Positions 1 to 12,039 are shown, numbered from the stretch's first letter. The stretch is DNA of 64,000 nucleotides from Coenobita brevimanus (GCA_032717465.1 CM064683.1:41233561-41297560); one strand, 5' to 3'. Made by a program: numbers and translations. Notes: a model not told the origin generated them from the letters alone.

Positions 1-399
1 GATAATGGTAAGTGAATGGATGGGAGGCTGCATACACAGATTAATGGGTTTGTTTAGTTCATGGCCAAGTAGGCAGATTGGAGGATAAAATTGACCAATA
101 AGGAAGACGACTCAGTCCTACCACATAACTGAGGCTCATCGACTTAATGTAGATGCAGCCACTTCTTGGTACTCAAATGGTAGTGGCCCAGTCCTTTCAG
201 GTGAAAACAAACCACCTACCAGTATAGCCATCTTACCCTGCCCCTGGAATGTCCCTGAATGTCCCTGTCATGTCCCTATCCCCTCACACGTACCCTGCAC
301 CCATCACGCCCCCCACCTTTCCCGCTCGTACCCTCCCTCCTAACCTGTCGCACCTGAGTACAATTGATTTCCACTGCATTGCCCCCTCTCCCTTGTTCT

Positions 400-1275
400 T
401 AGGCCCCGTGTTCCTTGTTCTCTTCCTCTTCTTCATTCTCCTTTCTCCTTCTCCTTTCACCTTCTCCTTCTTTTCCTCTTGCTTCTCTTCCTGCTCCTCC
501 TTCCTCCTCATCATACTCTACTTCTTCGTCCTGCTTCTCCTTTCTCCTCCTCTTGCTCGTTTTCCTCTACTTCTGGCTCCTCCTTTCACCTTCACCTCCT
601 GTACTTCTTCCTATTTCTCTCTGTCTTCCTCTTCTAGTTGCTCTCAAGTCTGGTGTCCCATCTTCTCTTCCTCTTCTTACTCCTCTTTCTTCCTCTTCCT
701 ACTCCTCTTTCTTCCTCTTCCTACTCCTCTTTCTTCCTCTTCCTACTCCTCTTTCTTCCTCTTCCTACTCCTCTTTCTTCCTCTTCTAGTTGCTCTCAAG
801 TCTGGTGTCCCATCTTCTCTTCCTCTTCTTACTCCTCTTTCTTCCTCTTCCTACTCCTCTTTCTTCCTCTTCCTACTCCTCTTTCTTCCTCTTCCTACTC
901 CTCTTTCTTCCTCTTCCTACTCCTCTTTCTTCCTCTTCCTACTCCTCTTTCTTCCTCTTCCTACTCCTCTTTCTTCCTCCACGTCATCCTTTTTCTCTTT
1001 TTTTGCTCCTCCTAGCTCCCCATTCTTACTCCCCATTTCATTCTCCATTCACTTTCGTCGTCATCTTCCTCTTTCTGCTCCTTCCCTTCACCTTCTTTCC
1101 CTAGCTTTGAGATCTGATGTTCCATAACCTCTTCCTCACCCTGCCTTCCTCCTTCCTTGGGCTTTTCTTAGTACTTCTTCTCTCGCTCCTATTCCTCCAT
1201 TCCTTCATCTTTAACTCTTCATACTCTTCTTACTACAATTAATCCTCCTCCTCCTCCTTCTCCTCCTCCTCCGGG
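400..1275. repeat. Polypyrimidine tract with 22-bp minisatellite
   Basis: The + strand is almost pure C/T. From about 655 to 980 it is built of a 22-bp unit (TACTCCTCTTTCTTCCTCTT plus CC) in two blocks. Each block is introduced by the same non-repetitive piece beginning CTAGTTGCTCTCAAGTCTGG, at 634 and 786, so a 152-bp higher-order duplication is present. Open frames rich in Ser/Leu/Phe across it arise because C/T-only codons cannot be stops; I do not regard them as genes. Confidence 0.9.
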
Positions 1276-1344
1276 GAAATTAGTTGTAGATGCAGATGTG
1301 AATGCCTGTTTCTGTACCCTTATATATTCGTATAAACAATTTTA

Positions 1345-1354
1345 TCTATCAGTC

Positions 1355-1416
<62 letters not shown>
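1345..1416. repeat. Compound (TATC)n-(TA)n-(CA)n microsatellite
   Basis: Runs of TATC, then TA, then CA follow each other without a break. Confidence 0.95.
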
Positions 1417-1488
1417 TAATGTATCTTTTGTAGATACAATGAATGAAGGAAGGAAAGACAAAGGAAAAAAAAAAACAAGTCAGTGTGC

Positions 1489-1925
1489 CTAGAGGCATCC
1501 TCCATTCATAAAATATTTATAACAACTGGATTTGAATAAAAGTGGATTAAATGTTTGTGGGAAGCAACTCCCAGGAAGTGAATTCCAGAGAGTAGTAGTT
1601 CTAGGGATAAATGAATTTTGATATGCAGAGGTTCTGCATTGCGGGGGAGGGGAGAGTGTGAGTTCATGGGCGCTCCCAGCTGCCCGAGTATTTCGGGAGA
1701 AAATGTGAAGGGGAGGCACAATTGAAGCAAGTTCGTCGGAGTACTTGCGGTAAAAATATTGGTAAAATAATGCTAAAGATGCAACATCTCTGTGTACTTA
1801 TAATGGAGGAAGGTCCTGCGTAATGGAAGGATTATTGATTAATCTAATGGCTTTATTTTGAATTTTGTCCAACTGCCTCAGTGCAACCGCTCCACATCCA
1901 CTCCACAGCGACGAACAGTATTCGA

Positions 1926-1929
<4 letters not shown>
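1489..1929 (-). pseudogene. Decayed jockey-like LINE, ORF2 C-terminal fragment
   Basis: Read on the minus strand from 1929 downward, the sequence encodes the region after the reverse transcriptase domain of a non-LTR retrotransposon. Recognisable pieces are YCSSLWSGCGAVALRQLDKI, then a VASLALFYQYF block, then CRTSAYQNSFIPRTTTLWNS, ending at a stop at 1491-1489. The same blocks in the same order occur in the LINE at 52.6-54.7 kb, so both are one family. At least one in-frame stop is present near 1795. The 5' truncation coincides with the (TG)n run at 1928, typical of incomplete reverse transcription or later microsatellite growth at the junction. Function is certainly lost. Confidence 0.85.

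Positions 1930-1968
<39 letters not shown>
1926..1968. repeat. (TG)n microsatellite
   Basis: About 20 TG dinucleotides, abutting the truncated end of the LINE fragment. Confidence 0.95.
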
Positions 1969-1969
<1 letters not shown>

Positions 1970-1971
<2 letters not shown>

Positions 1972-2820
1972 ATGCATGTGTGTGTATTTGTGTGTTTTTT
2001 ATTTGTATATAGTATGTGTAAAGACAAGAACTGTCAGGCTGAGCTGTCAGCGAGCGGATGTTTGTTGCTTAGTCGTCATGACTCAGACGCTGCCAGAATG
2101 TCATGGATCGGCAGTGATCGGCTGCCTTCTTGCCAGGTCTGCTGAGAAGACTGTTTCATGTGTGCACAGCGTAGCCATGACACTGGGTAACACACACAAA
2201 GGAAACTCTTACCTTTGCCCTGAAAGACTGTATGAGAGACAGAGACGTCAACTAGGCTCTGGGGTGTAACACAACTCTTTCCCATGTAAAGCATCCAGTA
2301 GTAATACGGAGTCTTCCATAGAAAGGTCTGCAAAAAAGATGTCAAAATGAAGATCCCTCTCTTTCGAGATGCTTAGACAAATCACATTTACAAGACTGAA
2401 GGATGTCGTAGGCAGTGGGATAAGTAGAGTAAGGAAGACATTTACAGAGTTAGTCAACTGCAAAATGCAAGACTGGGAGTAGATCTTGAATTTGGCTCTC
2501 TTTTATATTGTTTTTGTTTTTTTTCTTGGAAGGAACAGTTTGCGGGCCCCTGGCCTTTTGTTCCTTCTTCCTTGCATTAAGGAAAAAAAAAAAAAAAGCC
2601 AGCATGTCATTTCTAGTGAACTATTCCCCCAAACAGAAAAATAGTCCTCCCATTTGTGTAACTTTATTTTCATTTTCCTGTTTTTAACGCTTAATTCTTT
2701 GTTTTGCTTTTGGGGTGTAGTTAGTGCTTTTGTGAGCGGTAAACAGTGCTTAGGCAAGTGAGTGGTTAATGAATATTTGTGAACCAATTACCTCCCCGCG
2801 GCCCTGGTATAGTGAATGTT
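1970..2820. other. Intergenic sequence, no gene recognised
   Basis: Apparently single-copy sequence within this window. I see no domain, splice-flanked exon or transposon end. A short poly(A) lies at 2582-2597. Confidence 0.5.
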
Positions 2821-2824
2821 TGTT

Positions 2825-2827
<3 letters not shown>

Positions 2828-2860
<33 letters not shown>
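2828..2860. repeat. (GA)n microsatellite
   Basis: Uninterrupted AG/GA run. Confidence 0.95.
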
Positions 2861-2862
<2 letters not shown>

Positions 2863-2951
2863 TGCTTTGGCACAGAGATTATTATACCTTTTATTATTGT
2901 GGTAAATTTTAAATGTCTCGGAGCGAACAGTCTGTGTCTGAAGTTGTTTTA

Positions 2952-3235
2952 CATGGAGGTACAATCGAGGTCAGTTTGTGTGTCAGACGGAGGTACAGTC
3001 TGGGTCAGTTGTTGTGTCAGATGGAGGTACAGTCTGGGTCAGTTGTTGTGTCAGATGGAGGTACAGTCTGGGTCAGTTGTTGTGTCAGACGGAGGTACAG
3101 TCGGGGTCAGTTGTTGTGTCAGATGGAGGTACAGTCGGGGTCAGTTGTTGTGTCAGATGGAGGTACAGTTGGGGTCAGTTGTTGTGTCACATGGAGGTAC
3201 AGTCGGGGTCAGTTGTTGTGTCAGATGGAAGTAAC
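2952..3235. repeat. 35-bp minisatellite, about 8 copies
   Basis: The unit contains GGAGGTACAGTC followed by GGTCAGTTGTTGTG and recurs every 35 bp (GGAGGTAC at about 2955, 2990, 3025, 3060, 3095, 3130, 3165 and 3200). Variation is mostly single substitutions. Because 35 is not a multiple of 3, the same peptide series appears in all three + frames, which argues against coding use. Confidence 0.9.
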
Positions 3236-3424
3236 GTAGTGGTAAAAAGTTGTCACAAAAATCAGTGGTAACGGAGTACGCAGCTTCCACCACCATTCTC
3301 ATCACCCTAGCTTCTGACCCCAGCTGTATATCCTCCATTACAGCCTCTCAGACACAACTTTTGACTCCGACGGTGCGTATCAATATCTTGTAGCTGCTGC
3401 CTGTTTTATGTGAATGAGGTGGGT

Positions 3425-4110
3425 GAGGGAAGGAGAGGCAGACCGAGAAAGAGATGGAGAGGTATGATTGGAGAGTGTAGAAGAGAAAGATCCTAGCAAT
3501 GAGAAGAATGATGGGAGGAGAGGGAGACCGAGAACGAGGTGGAGAGATATGATGCGAGAGTTAACAAGGGAAAGATTCTAGTAGTGAGAAAAATGAGAGA
3601 AGGAGAAGAAGACCGAGAACGAGATGGAGAACAATGATTGGAGAGTATAGAAGAGAGAGAGATCCTAGCCGTGCGAGGAATGAGAGAAGGAGAGGGAGAT
3701 CGAGAACGAGATGGAGGGATAATATGAGAGATTTAACTAGGGAGAAACCTTAGCAATGAGAGAAGGAGAGGGAGACTGAGAACGAGATTGAGAGATATGA
3801 GTGGAGAGAGATGGAGTGATATGATGCGAGAGTTAACAAGGGAGAGATCCTAGCATAAGATTACTGACAGGAGGAGAGGGACACCGAGAGCGCGATGGAG
3901 AGATAAGACGCTAGAGTTAACAAGGGAGAGATTTTAACAGTGAGAAGATTGAGAGGAGGAGAGAGACCGAGAACGAGATGGCGAGGAATGATTGGAGAGT
4001 ATGGAAGAGAGAGAGAGCCAAGCAGTGGGAAGAATTACAGCAGGAGAGGCAGACCGAGAACGAGATAGATAAGATGCAAGAGTTAACAAGGGAGACTGGA
4101 ACGATTTCAG
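3425..4110. repeat. Purine-rich ~85-bp degenerate tandem repeat
   Basis: Roughly eight diverged units begin with AGGAGAGGGAGACCGAGAAC and continue with GAGATGGAGAGATATGATG and a GTTAACAAGGGAGAGATCCT core. Starts are near 3431, 3516, 3601 and 3687; later units vary between about 75 and 90 bp. In one frame the start of each unit reads RRGRPRTRWRDMM, resembling a short basic motif common near LINE and transposase C-termini, but stops follow in every unit. Confidence 0.8.
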
Positions 4111-4195
4111 CACCCAGAGGATTGAAAATGATCTCGATGAACCCCTTTTGTCCGGTAATATTTTTAGCCTCTAGAATTTGAAGACTACTAAACCA

Positions 4196-4262
4196 GTTTT
4201 TTATTGCTGCCTCCAGACGATTTTATTCAGCTAAGGAAAACCCGCTGGTACTGAAGGGGTCA
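4196..4262 (-). mobile_element. MITE fragment, CCCCTTCA-end family
   Basis: Contains GCTGCCTCCAGACGATTTTA then TTCAGCTAAGGAAAA and ends GTACTGAAGGGGT. These are the internal and right-end motifs of the short family also seen at 5.27, 15.55, 37.96 and 51.15 kb. The other end is missing. Confidence 0.6.
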
Positions 4263-4795
4263 TCAAGGCTGCCGTAGAATGGGGCAGATCCCAGTGCTGG
4301 GAGCAACTCCGAGCGGTGTGGAAAAATTTAAATATATAATTCGAAACAGAAAAATAGAAAAATAAAAAAAATGTACACAAAATCAAAGTAAGTGTGAAGT
4401 TACTTCCCGTGTGTTCATGGAAAACAAGGAAACTGCACAGAGTCCTGCTGTGTATACTGTATATCCCAATTTCGGTGACATCCATGTGATCACCTCCACC
4501 AATTTCCAATCGTTTTTATTTTTAGGAGTGAGGCTGACCCCCCAACAATCAATGAGGTTCACGCTCTCCAAATTGTTCATTGCGGATGAGAGTCCATTGT
4601 ACAACATGTACTAAGATATCAAAGCCATATCTGCCCTCCTTTCACTATTTCTAAGACTTTTTATTCGAAATTGGCTGACCCACATAAAGATCATAATTGG
4701 AAAATTGTATATAGTGCAAAACCTTCCAAGGAACCAACCGAACTCACCTGGAAAGTTTCATTCAAATCCATCAAATTACCTGGGAATTGTTAAAG
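4263..4795. other. Intergenic sequence, no gene recognised
   Basis: AT-rich sequence without a recognisable coding or transposon feature. Confidence 0.4.
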
Positions 4796-5031
<236 letters not shown>

Positions 5032-5266
5032 TGGATAAGAAATTAGAATTTGACATTTTTTAAGTATTCATTTAGAATTTTTTCAAACCTGTCGGATTTG
5101 CCCGCATTCTACGGCAAGTCTCTACTAATCTGAATAACTTTTTCTGATAGCAACGGCGCAAGAAGGGCGTCATTGGAGTGAAGATGTTTGATCAGTTCTT
5201 GCTAAATTCAGGACAGCTTATTCAGGGGAAAAAAATCACCCATAGTGTGTGAAATGCTGCCTGCAT

Positions 5267-5363
5267 AAACCCCTTCAGTACGAGAGATTTTTCCTGGGTT
5301 GAGTAGCTCTTCTGTAAGTAGCATGCATAAATGGTATTTAAGTCACCGATTTCAGCGGGTTAA
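5267..5363 (+). mobile_element. MITE copy, CCCCTTCA-end family
   Basis: Starts AAACCCCTTCAGTACGAGAG, continues ATTTTTCCTGGGTTGAGTAG and ends near CAGCGGGTTAACCC, a degraded match to the inverted right end. About 95 bp, the size of the better copies at 37.96 and 51.15 kb. Confidence 0.6.
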
Positions 5364-6010
5364 CCCTCGCCCTTATGGACGCTGTTAGGTATTATATAGT
5401 CAGGCTAACACCAGACCACTTTGTTCTGGTGAGACAATTCCTTGCAGGTGAGAAAAGTGGATTCCGGGTGTTGATGAATGGGAGTGTGGCTCATTTGAGG
5501 TGGGCGGATTTGAGTTAGTATCTCAGACTGTAATATTCTTTTCTGGCGCTCTGGATCCTACTTCACCACACCTTGGGATGGGAATGGTCTGGATGATGAT
5601 GATGATGATGATGGGAAACAAAGGAATGATTCTTTGTATTTAGAATGATAAGGCAACTGGGAAACATACAATATCAGTAGCTGATTCTACAGGTGTCCAA
5701 CAAAAGTACAGAACTAGGTACTCGTAATTTCTCCGATTCTGCCCAAGCTTTCATTCATTCTTTCTTTCTTTCTTTCTTTTTCATTCGTCTTTTTCTTTTA
5801 GTATCAAACTCCGGGTGTAGGCTTGATAGTCCTTTCCCTGCAGCCTAGTAGTCCTCCTATGCCCCACACACCTTAACATGTGAAGGAGTGTGGGTTGTTG
5901 AACTGTCGGGCATGACGGAGTGGGCTATGTAAACAATGACCAGAGTCGACCACGGAAAAAATAAATAAAAAACAGAACTCACCGCTCAAGGCACTCAAAA
6001 ATGATGGAGT
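5364..6010. other. Intergenic sequence, no gene recognised
   Basis: Contains a short (GAT)n at about 5593-5612 and (TTTC)n at 5757-5780; otherwise nothing recognisable. Confidence 0.5.
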
Positions 6011-6583
6011 AAATGTAGAAAATCTAATTATTTGTCTATGTGTTTATAATTTCCTAGTTTTTGAATTTATAAGCAGAAGTAGAATAATCGTCTCTAAGTT
6101 CCCTGATTTTGCACATTGTTTTTAAAAGGTAATTGGGATAAGAGACCGTAATTACCATGGGTTTCACAGACTCGGCAGAAACGGAGAATAATAGTACATA
6201 TATATATTTTTTCCCAGGGTGTGATTCTCAAAATTATTTAATACTGATTCCCTGTCGTAACACTGATATGTTTTAACAGGAAGAAATAGACAAGGACAGA
6301 TTTTTTTTTTTTCCACTCCTTACCTCGATAATCCTGCAGAAAACAGTTATAGCCTACAGTAATTTTCGTCTCGCCATTAAGATTTATTTATGAAGTTTGA
6401 ACACGGGGCAGAGGAAGATTCGACAGCCTCCTTGTCCTTCCTGCAATTCAAAACCTGAGTTACGTCAGTGATATGATCGTAAGTTCTAATATGTATCTCG
6501 GTCCTGGAATAATCGTCCATAATTTTCCCTGGTTCTCCACAAGCCACTATAGGTATTGTAATAAAGGAAGAATTACTTATTTA

Positions 6584-6740
6584 TCTATCTGTCTATTGCC
6601 AGACGCCTCGATCCCGTAAGGAGTGGCCACAAACAAATCGCCTCCATGTCACCCAGTCTCCTGCCTTTTCGCTGCCTTCCCTCCTGCTTACACACCCCCT
6701 CTCCACTCCATCCCTCCACCTCACCGCTTATGATTACGAT
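6584..6740 (+). repeat. Dispersed repeat, copy 1 (GCCAGACGCCT family)
   Basis: TCTATTGCCAGACGCCTCGA followed by CCCGTAAGGAGTGGCC and ACAAACAAATCGCC recurs in diverged form at 35.14-35.29 kb, including the flanking pyrimidine-rich tail with CTTCCCTCC and CACAC. It is probably a decayed transposon fragment of unknown class. Confidence 0.6.
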
Positions 6741-6874
6741 TTTTTTTAACAGACTTGACAAGTATAGAAAAATGGTTCAGAAATTACCTGATTTTTCCAC
6801 AAGCTGCTGGAAACAAGGGAATAATTATCTGTGAAAAAATTTTAGTCTGAGAGGAATAATTGTCTGTTAGTTAT

Positions 6875-6876
<2 letters not shown>

Positions 6877-6948
<72 letters not shown>
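6877..6948. repeat. (CT)n microsatellite
   Basis: About 35 uninterrupted CT dinucleotides. Confidence 0.97.
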
Positions 6949-6949
<1 letters not shown>

Positions 6950-7092
6950 ATAAACTCGACAAATGCAGGTTAATTATCCATAACTTCTATAATTCCACAC
7001 AGGCCGTTCTGAAATAAAGGTATAATTGCCGTGAACTACTGAGCTTTGCATGAAGTGTAGCTTAATGATAAAGTTAAAGAGGATAAGACCTG

Positions 7093-7320
7093 AATGATGA
7101 TGATGATGATGATGATGATAATGATTATGAAGAGGAGGAGGAGGAGGGGGAAGAGAAGTAGGAGGAGAAGGACGACGACGACGATTTTGTACAAGTTAAA
7201 AACAAGGAGATGGGAAATATATGGCTGACGTGGGGAAAAACGACCATGATGATGATGATGATGAAAATGATGATGATGATGACGATGGTAACGACGTTGA
7301 TGATGATGATGATGATTTTT
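7093..7320. repeat. (GAT)n / (GAG)n cluster
   Basis: GAT runs at about 7093-7115, 7247-7262, 7270-7288 and 7298-7318, with GAG/GAC runs between. Poly-Asp reading frames here are low-complexity artefacts. Confidence 0.9.
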
Positions 7321-7852
7321 GTACTAGCCAGGTAGAAGAAAGATGGGGAATACAGAAACAGCTGTCCATGGTTTTCTGTAGTCTCAGGCTCCACAAACTC
7401 CCTCTCGTCAAAATAAAATCGTTTGGTGTGGTCCGTAATTAGCAGAGTTGTCCCCATCATGAGAGGAATAATGGCGACAGTAACAACACCCCGAGATTCC
7501 TTTGACCCACTTTAATCTGAAGAAAAACACTATGAGATAACACAGACCCGTAAAAGAATAGTTGCACTTGTCAACAATTTTCATCTTTGGGGAAATACAG
7601 TATAATTACAGAATAATCTTCAGTGACTTTTGTAATTAGGGGTAATCCACTCTGAAACAAAGGTATAATTGCTGTAAACAAATGAGGTGTGCAATGTTGC
7701 CGGTACAGCTAATGGCAGCACACACCAAACTTTATATCAATTGCCGCTACTGACTGTTTGGCCACCGTGGATTTCCGCTTCTCTGCTAGTGTCCAATCTG
7801 GGTTGTTTGGTCACCTTATTAAGCTTGAAAAATAATGTTGTGTCTTCTGGTT

Positions 7853-7975
7853 TACGATGGTGGTGGTGGTGGTGGTGGTGGTGGTGGTATGAATAGTAGT
7901 AGTAGTAGTAGTAGCAATAATAATAACAATAATAATAATAATAATAATAGATTATCGTCGTCATCGTCATCATCC
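7853..7975. repeat. Trinucleotide cluster (GGT)n-(AGT)n-(AAT)n-(ATC)n
   Basis: Four different trinucleotide repeats lie next to each other, ending near a C8 run at 7983. Confidence 0.95.
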
Positions 7976-8159
7976 CCTTCTCCCCCCCCCACACACAAAC
8001 TCTACATAAATAATCAAGAGGGATCACTCAGAGTGCAACACCTGCGCCCACCAACTGGTCCACGGACAGAATATTTGACTCTTCTGCGATCTTCACCTTT
8101 GACAGATTAATCATAAACTCTAATTATATGCTTCATTTTTGCCAAACTGTGATGCTTTC

Positions 8160-8860
8160 CACCTACTTTGAGTCAGATTAAATCCAAACTGAGTTGACTT
8201 TGCTGAGTGACCATCGCCTTTGACCTTTCATTTCGACCTTGACCACTGACATGTTCTCACAACTGAATCCCGTCATTGTTATGTAGATTAAGCCCTTCCA
8301 CATAGTTTCGTCTACATCAATTAAAGCTGTTTGGGATGGCCTTGCTGTGTGACCTTGACATTGGATTATTGTTCAAAAAAAAAAAAGTCAACTTCTTGGG
8401 TGATCCTCGACTCATCCACCAAGTTTAATCTATATCTGAACAAAACCGTAAATTTATTTTGTTCTCACACAGACACACGGGATGAACTTTGACCTTCCCC
8501 TGTGACCTTCGACTTTGATTGTTGGCAAAATTGGATTCTTTCGTTTTTGCCTGACCTTTAACCCGTCCACCAAGTTTGGTGTAGATCAGATCAGTATTGT
8601 TTGAGTTGACTTGCCGTGGATCCTTGTCCTTTGACCTTTCTGTGACCTTGACGTGTGAGTGATTATTTTCAAAATCGAGTCCTCTTATTTTCGCCTCATC
8701 CTGAACCCTTCCACAAAGTATGGTTTAAATCGGATAAACTTTAAAAGTTGATTTGCCCTATGACCTTGACTTCTGACCTAATTTTCTTGAAACAAAAGGT
8801 TTTCTCAGTACAGACCCTCTACCCGTGCACCGAGTTTGGTCCAATTCAGTGAATACTGTG
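8160..8860 (+). repeat. Dispersed repeat rich in TGACC half-sites, copy 1
   Basis: Units are anchored by CCACCAAGTTTGGTGTAGAT-like sequence (about 8416, 8577, 8711, 8826; spacing 115-160 bp) and by TGTGACCTTGAC / TTTGACCTTTC motifs. The same vocabulary appears at 27.0-27.5 kb (same strand) and, reverse-complemented, at 48.18-48.81 kb. TGACCT is the nuclear-receptor half-site and TGACCTTGA the extended SF-1/ERR/FTZ-F1-type site. Whether anything binds is unknown. There is no coding content. Confidence 0.75.
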
Positions 8861-8873
8861 CGGGTTATTTTGT

Positions 8874-9825
<952 letters not shown>

Positions 9826-10192
9826 GCTTATTTATTCGACATTTAAGCTTCTTTATTTAACATTTAAGCCTATTTATTCGACATTAAAGTTTATTTGTTC
9901 GACATTTAAACTTATTAATTCGACATTTAAATATTTAAGCTTTATTGTTCGACATATAAGCTTATTTATTCGACATTTAAGCATATTTATTCGACATTTA
10001 AGCCTCATTGTTCGATATATAAGCTTATTTATTCGACATTTACGTTTATTTATTCGACATTTAAGCTTTTTTATTCGATATTTAAGTTTATTTATTCCAC
10101 ATTTAAGCTTCATTGTTTGACATTTAAACTCATTTATTCGACATTTAAGCTTATTTATTCGACAGTTGAACTTCTTTATTTGACATTTTCTT
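9826..10192. repeat. 21-bp minisatellite, about 17 copies
   Basis: The unit is TTCGACATTTAAGCTTATTT plus A. The length divides by 3, so a minus-strand frame stays open as a KLKCRIN-type heptapeptide repeat; this is a consequence of repeat length. Many units carry an AAGCTT (HindIII) site. Confidence 0.93.
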
Positions 10193-10225
10193 GACGTATT
10201 CGACAAATACACCAACAAGCTATAT

Positions 10226-10396
10226 TTTTTTCATGTATCTTTATTTACAAACAACTTCCTTGATATATTCCAACATTTGCACTCATCAGTTGCACAGTTT
10301 TGATTTGTTTATTTTTTTCATGTGTCTTTATTTACACAACTTCCTTGATGTATTCCAACATTCGCACTCATCAGTTGGACAGTTTTGATTTGTTCC
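10226..10396. repeat. ~85-bp direct duplication
   Basis: TTTTTTCATGTATCTTTATT through CAGTTTTGATTTGTT (10226-10309) is repeated with about 6 changes at 10313-10396 (CATGTGTCTTTATTTACACA onward). Confidence 0.9.
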
Positions 10397-10477
10397 TGTA
10401 CTTTTTCTTCAACTTCATCGTCGTGTATCGGCAGTTTTCTTGATGTTTTTTCTTTAATTAAGCTTATTTTCTCGACG

Positions 10478-10480
<3 letters not shown>

Positions 10481-10555
<75 letters not shown>

Positions 10556-10560
10556 CGCAC
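10481..10560. repeat. (TG)n-(CG)n microsatellite
   Basis: About 32 TG dinucleotides passing into GCGCGCGCGC, a sequence type able to adopt Z-DNA. Confidence 0.95.
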
Positions 10561-10633
10561 CTCCAAAACAGACCGAAACGAAGAGTGGGGGGAACTCAGC
10601 TAACCGCACTTTTGGCGCCGACTGTGATCGGTG

Positions 10634-10641
10634 GTCGAAAT
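10634..10641. repeat. Left 8-bp target site duplication of hAT element
   Basis: GTCGAAAT, identical to 11983-11990 immediately right of the element. Confidence 0.9.
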
Positions 10642-10899
10642 CAATGCTGGGAACGCTACTAATAAAAAGTAGCGGCGCTCCCATTCCCGTCACTAGCTCG
10701 AGCAAGTAGTTGCGTTACTGGTTTCGCTACTTGATACGAAATGTAGCGGCGCTCCCGCTACTTTGGATAAGAAAAAAGTACACGAAGGAAAGGTTAACAA
10801 AAATCTGTGATAATAGCAATACACTGTATACTGTTTTGATAATATTAGTCAGTCTGAGTGGTTATGTTGTGTACCAGTTATGTCAGTACATAATTATAA

Positions 10900-10900
<1 letters not shown>

Positions 10901-10968
<68 letters not shown>

Positions 10969-10998
10969 TAGATAGATAGATAGATATAGATATATATA

Positions 10999-11084
<86 letters not shown>
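10901..11084. repeat. Compound (TA)n-(GATA)n-(TA)n-(TG)n microsatellite
   Basis: Lies inside the hAT element. Two TA blocks are separated by a GATA block, then TG to 11084. Confidence 0.97.
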
Positions 11085-11086
<2 letters not shown>

Positions 11087-11419
11087 GATGTAACTTAATG
11101 AAGCTTAGAGCCGAAGGTACAGGAAAAAACTATTTACCGTGTAATGTAACAAATGTTCATTTACATTGTTACCTAGTATACCTACTTGATACATATTATA
11201 TAGATTTATTATAATTTCAATGATTCCTATTTAAGATATGTACGAAAACGAAAGTAAAAATGAACTGGGGCTTTCTTTTATAGGCTATTTATACAATAGC
11301 AATGTTTTTTCTATTACTTTAAACTGAAAGAAATATACTGTTACGAAATAATAACGTAGTGAGTAAGAATTAGTCTGAAAGAGAGAGTGAGGGAGAGAGC
11401 GGGAGTTGGAGATAGCTTG

Positions 11420-11420
<1 letters not shown>

Positions 11421-11480
<60 letters not shown>
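11421..11480. repeat. (TG)n microsatellite
   Basis: About 29 TG dinucleotides inside the hAT element, just downstream of the transposase fragment. Confidence 0.97.
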
Positions 11481-11482
<2 letters not shown>

Positions 11483-11496
11483 AGCATTGCCTACAT

Positions 11497-11806
11497 CTAG
11501 CTGACATCCTTATTTATCTTGAGGAAAGCAATCTTTTCAAAATTTGAATCAGACATGCTAGCTCGTTTCGGTCGCAGTATATCTTTTCCTACAGAAAAGA
11601 CTCTCTCTACAGCGGCATGAGAAGGAATTGCAGTGTTAAATGAAATGAACACTGATTTAAAAATCTTTGATGGAAAGCTATCACAATCAATATTTAATGA
11701 TCCAGTAGGGGGACTGCTGAGAAATAGGGTCACTTCATTTGAACTCTGTTGAGTTTGATGAGTATTCTCACTTAATTTTAAACACCCAAAGAAATCATGG
11801 TGTCAT
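11497..11806 (-). pseudogene. hAT transposase C-terminal (dimerisation) fragment
   Basis: The minus-strand frame is open from an upstream stop near 11807 to the stop at 11497. It carries the hAT C-terminal dimerisation signature: IPSHAAVERVFSVGKDILRP followed by KRASMSDSNFEKIAFLKIN. In this family that region mediates transposase dimerisation. The RNase-H-like catalytic core and BED finger that should precede it are absent, so the element cannot encode a working transposase. It sits between the terminal repeats of the hAT element, as expected for an internally deleted derivative. Family assignment is firm; activity is excluded. Confidence 0.9.
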
Positions 11807-11982
11807 TATCACTGAATAAAATAGCGAGGAGCGCAGTAACGCGTGAGTACGGCCAAAGAGTAGCGGCGCTCTCAGTTCCGCTACTGGCTAAAAAAAAAGT
11901 AATGGCGTTACCATCATCGCTATTAAAATAGTAGCAGCGCTACATAGCGCCGCTACTAATAACGGCGCTATTCCCAGCTTTG

Positions 11983-11990
11983 GTCGAAAT
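11983..11990. repeat. Right 8-bp target site duplication of hAT element
   Basis: GTCGAAAT, matching 10634-10641. Confidence 0.9.
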
Positions 11991-12039
11991 GATAACTTTG
12001 TGCTGTGTGTGAAGGTCAGCATTTTTCCCTTTATTCCTG

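Larger units (their letters stand above)
6030..7690. repeat. Irregular degenerate repeat family (AGGTATAATTGC unit)
   Basis: A loosely conserved block recurs at about 6050-6150, 6430-6575, 6765-6870, 6955-7050 and 7560-7685. Shared elements, in order, are GAATAATCGTC or TTAATTATCC, a CCTGATTTTTCCACAAGC-like stretch and GAAATAAAGGTATAATTGC. Spacing is irregular and microsatellites lie between units, so this looks like an old, eroded tandem array or repeated insertions of one small element. Confidence 0.5.
10642..11982. mobile_element. Non-autonomous hAT transposon
   Basis: The left end reads CAATGCTGGGAACGCTACTA and the right end, reverse-complemented, reads CAAAGCTGGGAATAGCGCCG. Both are followed by repeated AGTAGCGGCGCT subterminal motifs in opposite orientation. 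A perfect 8-bp duplication GTCGAAAT flanks it, the hallmark length for hAT. At 1,341 bp it is far shorter than autonomous hAT elements (usually 2.5-5 kb) and keeps only the C-terminal part of a transposase on the minus strand. Microsatellites (TA, GATA, TG) have expanded inside. It could still be mobilised in trans if an active relative exists; that is inference. Confidence 0.9.

Noticed and set aside
249..1127. 292-codon Ser/Leu/Phe-rich frame that looks membrane-like
   Set aside because: Produced by a C/T-only minisatellite with a 22-bp period; the same peptide appears in overlapping frames.
9874..10218. KLKCRIN heptapeptide protein on the minus strand
   Set aside because: The 21-bp minisatellite length is a multiple of 3; there is no start context or non-repeat domain.
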